From NCBI RefSeq assembly GCF_002283365.1, contig NZ_MQWD01000001.1, forward strand, positions 2,403,665-2,467,664: a stretch of 64,000 bases of DNA. Direction: 5' to 3'. The DNA is from Rubrivirga marina (GTDB lineage Bacteria > Bacteroidota > Rhodothermia > Rhodothermales > Rubricoccaceae). Within the stretch, counting starts at the first letter, position 1, and every line of letters starts with the position of its first letter. The notes under the pieces were generated by a model. It made no database searches. It was given only the letters and a program-made list of their open reading frames with translations, and was not told the origin of the DNA. Positions 62,674-64,000 of this stretch are shown in pieces. The translations under genes were made by a program, and so were the position numbers.

Positions 62674-62916
62674 CGACACGAGGCAAACGTACCCCGAGAT
62701 CGGGGAGAGAGGCGCGTAGGACAAACGCGGACGACGGTACCGAGCCGGATCCTACGCGGATTGCGGATCGGGGAAAATGGGCGTTCCAAAGGGGATCGTC
62801 AGGTAAAACGACCCGTGGGACGGTCGATCATAGGGGGGTGCCGAGACCCGTCACGTCGCATGGCTTCACGGCGCGGCCGCTGGGTTTTAGTTTCCCTGAT
62901 CGTCCCCTGGCACCTG
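62674..62916. other. 243-bp divergent spacer
   Basis: Lies between the cyclase receptor (minus) and the subtilisin-like gene (plus). It is noticeably less G+C-rich than the flanking genes and should hold both promoters. I see no palindrome or convincing -33/-7 pair. Confidence 0.4.
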
Positions 62917-64000
62917 ATGACGACTCGTTCTCGCACCCTCGTCGCTCTCGCGATCGCCCTCGTCGCCGTCGCCGGCTGCGACAGCCTGACCGATACCGGC
63001 TCCGCCGGGCTGGCGGCGTCCTCAGCCCACGACTGGCAGTCCGAGGTGCTCGCTGCGGCGGAGGGCCTGGACCCGCTCGGGTCGATCGACCTCTTCGTGA
63101 GCTTCGCCCCGGGCACCGATCCCGAGGCCGAGTCCGACGCGATGTTCGACGGCCACGACGTCCGCCGACGGGGCTACGTCCAGGAGACGAACCCCGGCGT
63201 CGCGATCCAACTGTCGCTGGTCGACCTCAACACGATCCTCGGCATCCTCGGGCTCAACCCGCTCGTGATCGACGTCGAGGTCGACCTCCGCATTCCGCTG
63301 GAGGCCTTCCCGGGTACGTACGTCCCCCTCAGCGACCGGTACACCGGACGCGAGAGCGACGTCCTGATCGCGCAGACGACCATGCCGGGAGAGTTCGAGG
63401 GCCAGATGCTGCCGTGGAGCGTCCGCCAGGTCCGCGGCCACCTTTCCTCGACCGCCTCGGGCGACGGCGCCGGGACGGTCGACGTCGACGTGTACGTGAT
63501 CGACTCGGGCGTCGACCATCCGGACGTGAACGTCGTCGAGAGCGTGTCCTTCCTCGACGAGGGCGCCGAGGCGGGCCCGACGACGCACGGCAACCACGTG
63601 GCCGGCATCATTGGCGGGACCGACGACGAGGGCGGGATGGTCGGCGTGGCGCCCGGCGTCCGGATCCACTCGCTGGACGTGTTCGACGCGTCGGGGACGA
63701 CCTCGATGAGTCAGGTCATGCGGGCGGTGGACCACGTCACGGCGGCGAAGCGGGCCAACCCCGCGGCTCCGATTGTCGTCAACCTGAGCCTCGGGGCAGC
63801 GACCAGCACGACGGAGCTCAACGCGCTCGACCGGGCCATCCAGACATCGATCCGGGCGGGCGTCGTGTACGTCGTCTCGGCCGGCAACGACGGCGTGAAC
63901 GCGGCCTACGTGTCTCCGGCGCGAGTGCCCGAGGTGATTACCGTCGGGGCCTACGACTCGCGGTGGCAGTTCGCGTCGGAGTTCTCGAACCACGGCCCGG
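62917..64000 (+). CDS. Subtilisin-like S8 peptidase lipoprotein (runs off the window end)
   Basis: About 361 codons are visible. A lipoprotein signal peptide ends at LVAVAGCDS (lipobox VAGC). An N-terminal propeptide-like region (about 30-175) precedes the S8 domain. The catalytic Asp is in VDVYVIDSGVDHPD and His in THGNHVAGIIGG; the oxyanion-hole Asn is in VYVVSAGNDG. The catalytic Ser lies beyond the window, soon after the last visible residues (FSNHGP). It is expected to be a cell-surface or periplasmic protease. The C-terminus, which might carry a sorting domain, cannot be seen. Confidence 0.9.
   Translation, partial: MTTRSRTLVALAIALVAVAGCDSLTDTGSAGLAASSAHDWQSEVLAAAEGLDPLGSIDLFVSFAPGTDPEAESDAMFDGHDVRRRGYVQETNPGVAIQLSLVDLNTILGILGLNPLVIDVEVDLRIPLEAFPGTYVPLSDRYTGRESDVLIAQTTMPGEFEGQMLPWSVRQVRGHLSSTASGDGAGTVDVDVYVIDSGVDHPDVNVVESVSFLDEGAEAGPTTHGNHVAGIIGGTDDEGGMVGVAPGVRIHSLDVFDASGTTSMSQVMRAVDHVTAAKRANPAAPIVVNLSLGAATSTTELNALDRAIQTSIRAGVVYVVSAGNDGVNAAYVSPARVPEVITVGAYDSRWQFASEFSNHGP

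Overview
The window is a chromosomal segment of roughly 70% G+C from a member of the Rhodothermota/Bacteroidota side of the tree, most likely a marine Rhodothermia such as a Rubricoccaceae (Rubrivirga-like) bacterium. This placement is inferred from: a type IX secretion C-terminal tail on one exported protein; DUF1573, DUF547 and propeller-Y_Y_Y proteins; a fused alpha/beta 2-oxoacid dehydrogenase E1; start codons with no recognisable Shine-Dalgarno sequence; and promoter-like sites with a -7 element TAnnTTyG, one with TTG about 20 nt upstream, as known for Bacteroidota. There is no prophage, insertion sequence, CRISPR array or defence island. About 59 protein genes and 5 tRNA genes are supported.

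Layout. 1-5 kb: the 5' end of gyrA (minus), a NarL-type response regulator, a small exported protein, pyruvate kinase and an unknown gene. 4.6-6.9 kb (minus): gdhA-yidD-moaB. 7-11.7 kb: an rRNA/tRNA 2'-O-methyltransferase, a DUF4864 protein, a GNAT acetyltransferase, alanine dehydrogenase and alanine racemase. 11.8-14.3 kb: an OmpR-type response regulator, its histidine kinase and a TfoX C-terminal-domain protein. 14.4-17.6 kb (minus): two coupled exported proteins (the second a type IX cargo) and L-2-hydroxyglutarate oxidase. 17.8-23.9 kb: E1 alpha/beta with a very long acidic N-terminus, DUF1573, DUF547, MOSC and a CDP-alcohol phosphatidyltransferase. 24-30.1 kb: a cystathionine gamma-synthase-family enzyme, a TPR protein, an unknown gene paired with fumarylacetoacetase, and queA. 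30.2-32.1 kb: ispD-ispF-dedA.

32.2-46.3 kb is the classic information-processing block: tRNA-Thr(TGT), tRNA-Tyr, tRNA-Gly(TCC), tRNA-Thr(GGT), tuf, tRNA-Trp, secE, nusG, rplK, rplA, rplJ, rplL, rpoB and rpoC. 46.4-51.2 kb holds an arylsulfotransferase-like lipoprotein, a DUF3072 protein, a histone-deacetylase-family protein, and a glycosyltransferase coupled to an exported thioredoxin. 51.3-55 kb holds an HtrA protease, a four-helix-bundle ORF inside a 436-bp inverted-repeat cassette, aroC and an orphan. 55-64 kb holds an MscS channel, alaS, a propeller/class III cyclase receptor and the start of a subtilisin-like lipoprotein.

Most informative unexplained signals: (1) twin RNA stem-loops of identical geometry, one with a covarying base pair, directly upstream of rplK and rplA; (2) the four-helix-bundle ORF bounded by 25-nt imperfect inverted repeats filling exactly the htrA-aroC gap, with a solitary end copy 10 nt upstream of a response-regulator gene; (3) a 110-bp MITE-like element between mscS and alaS; (4) a low-GC patch inside alaS; (5) a family of intergenic palindromes with the core CCGCCTCGG/CCGAGGCGG; (6) a tuf gene that prefers GGG glycine codons unlike its neighbours.
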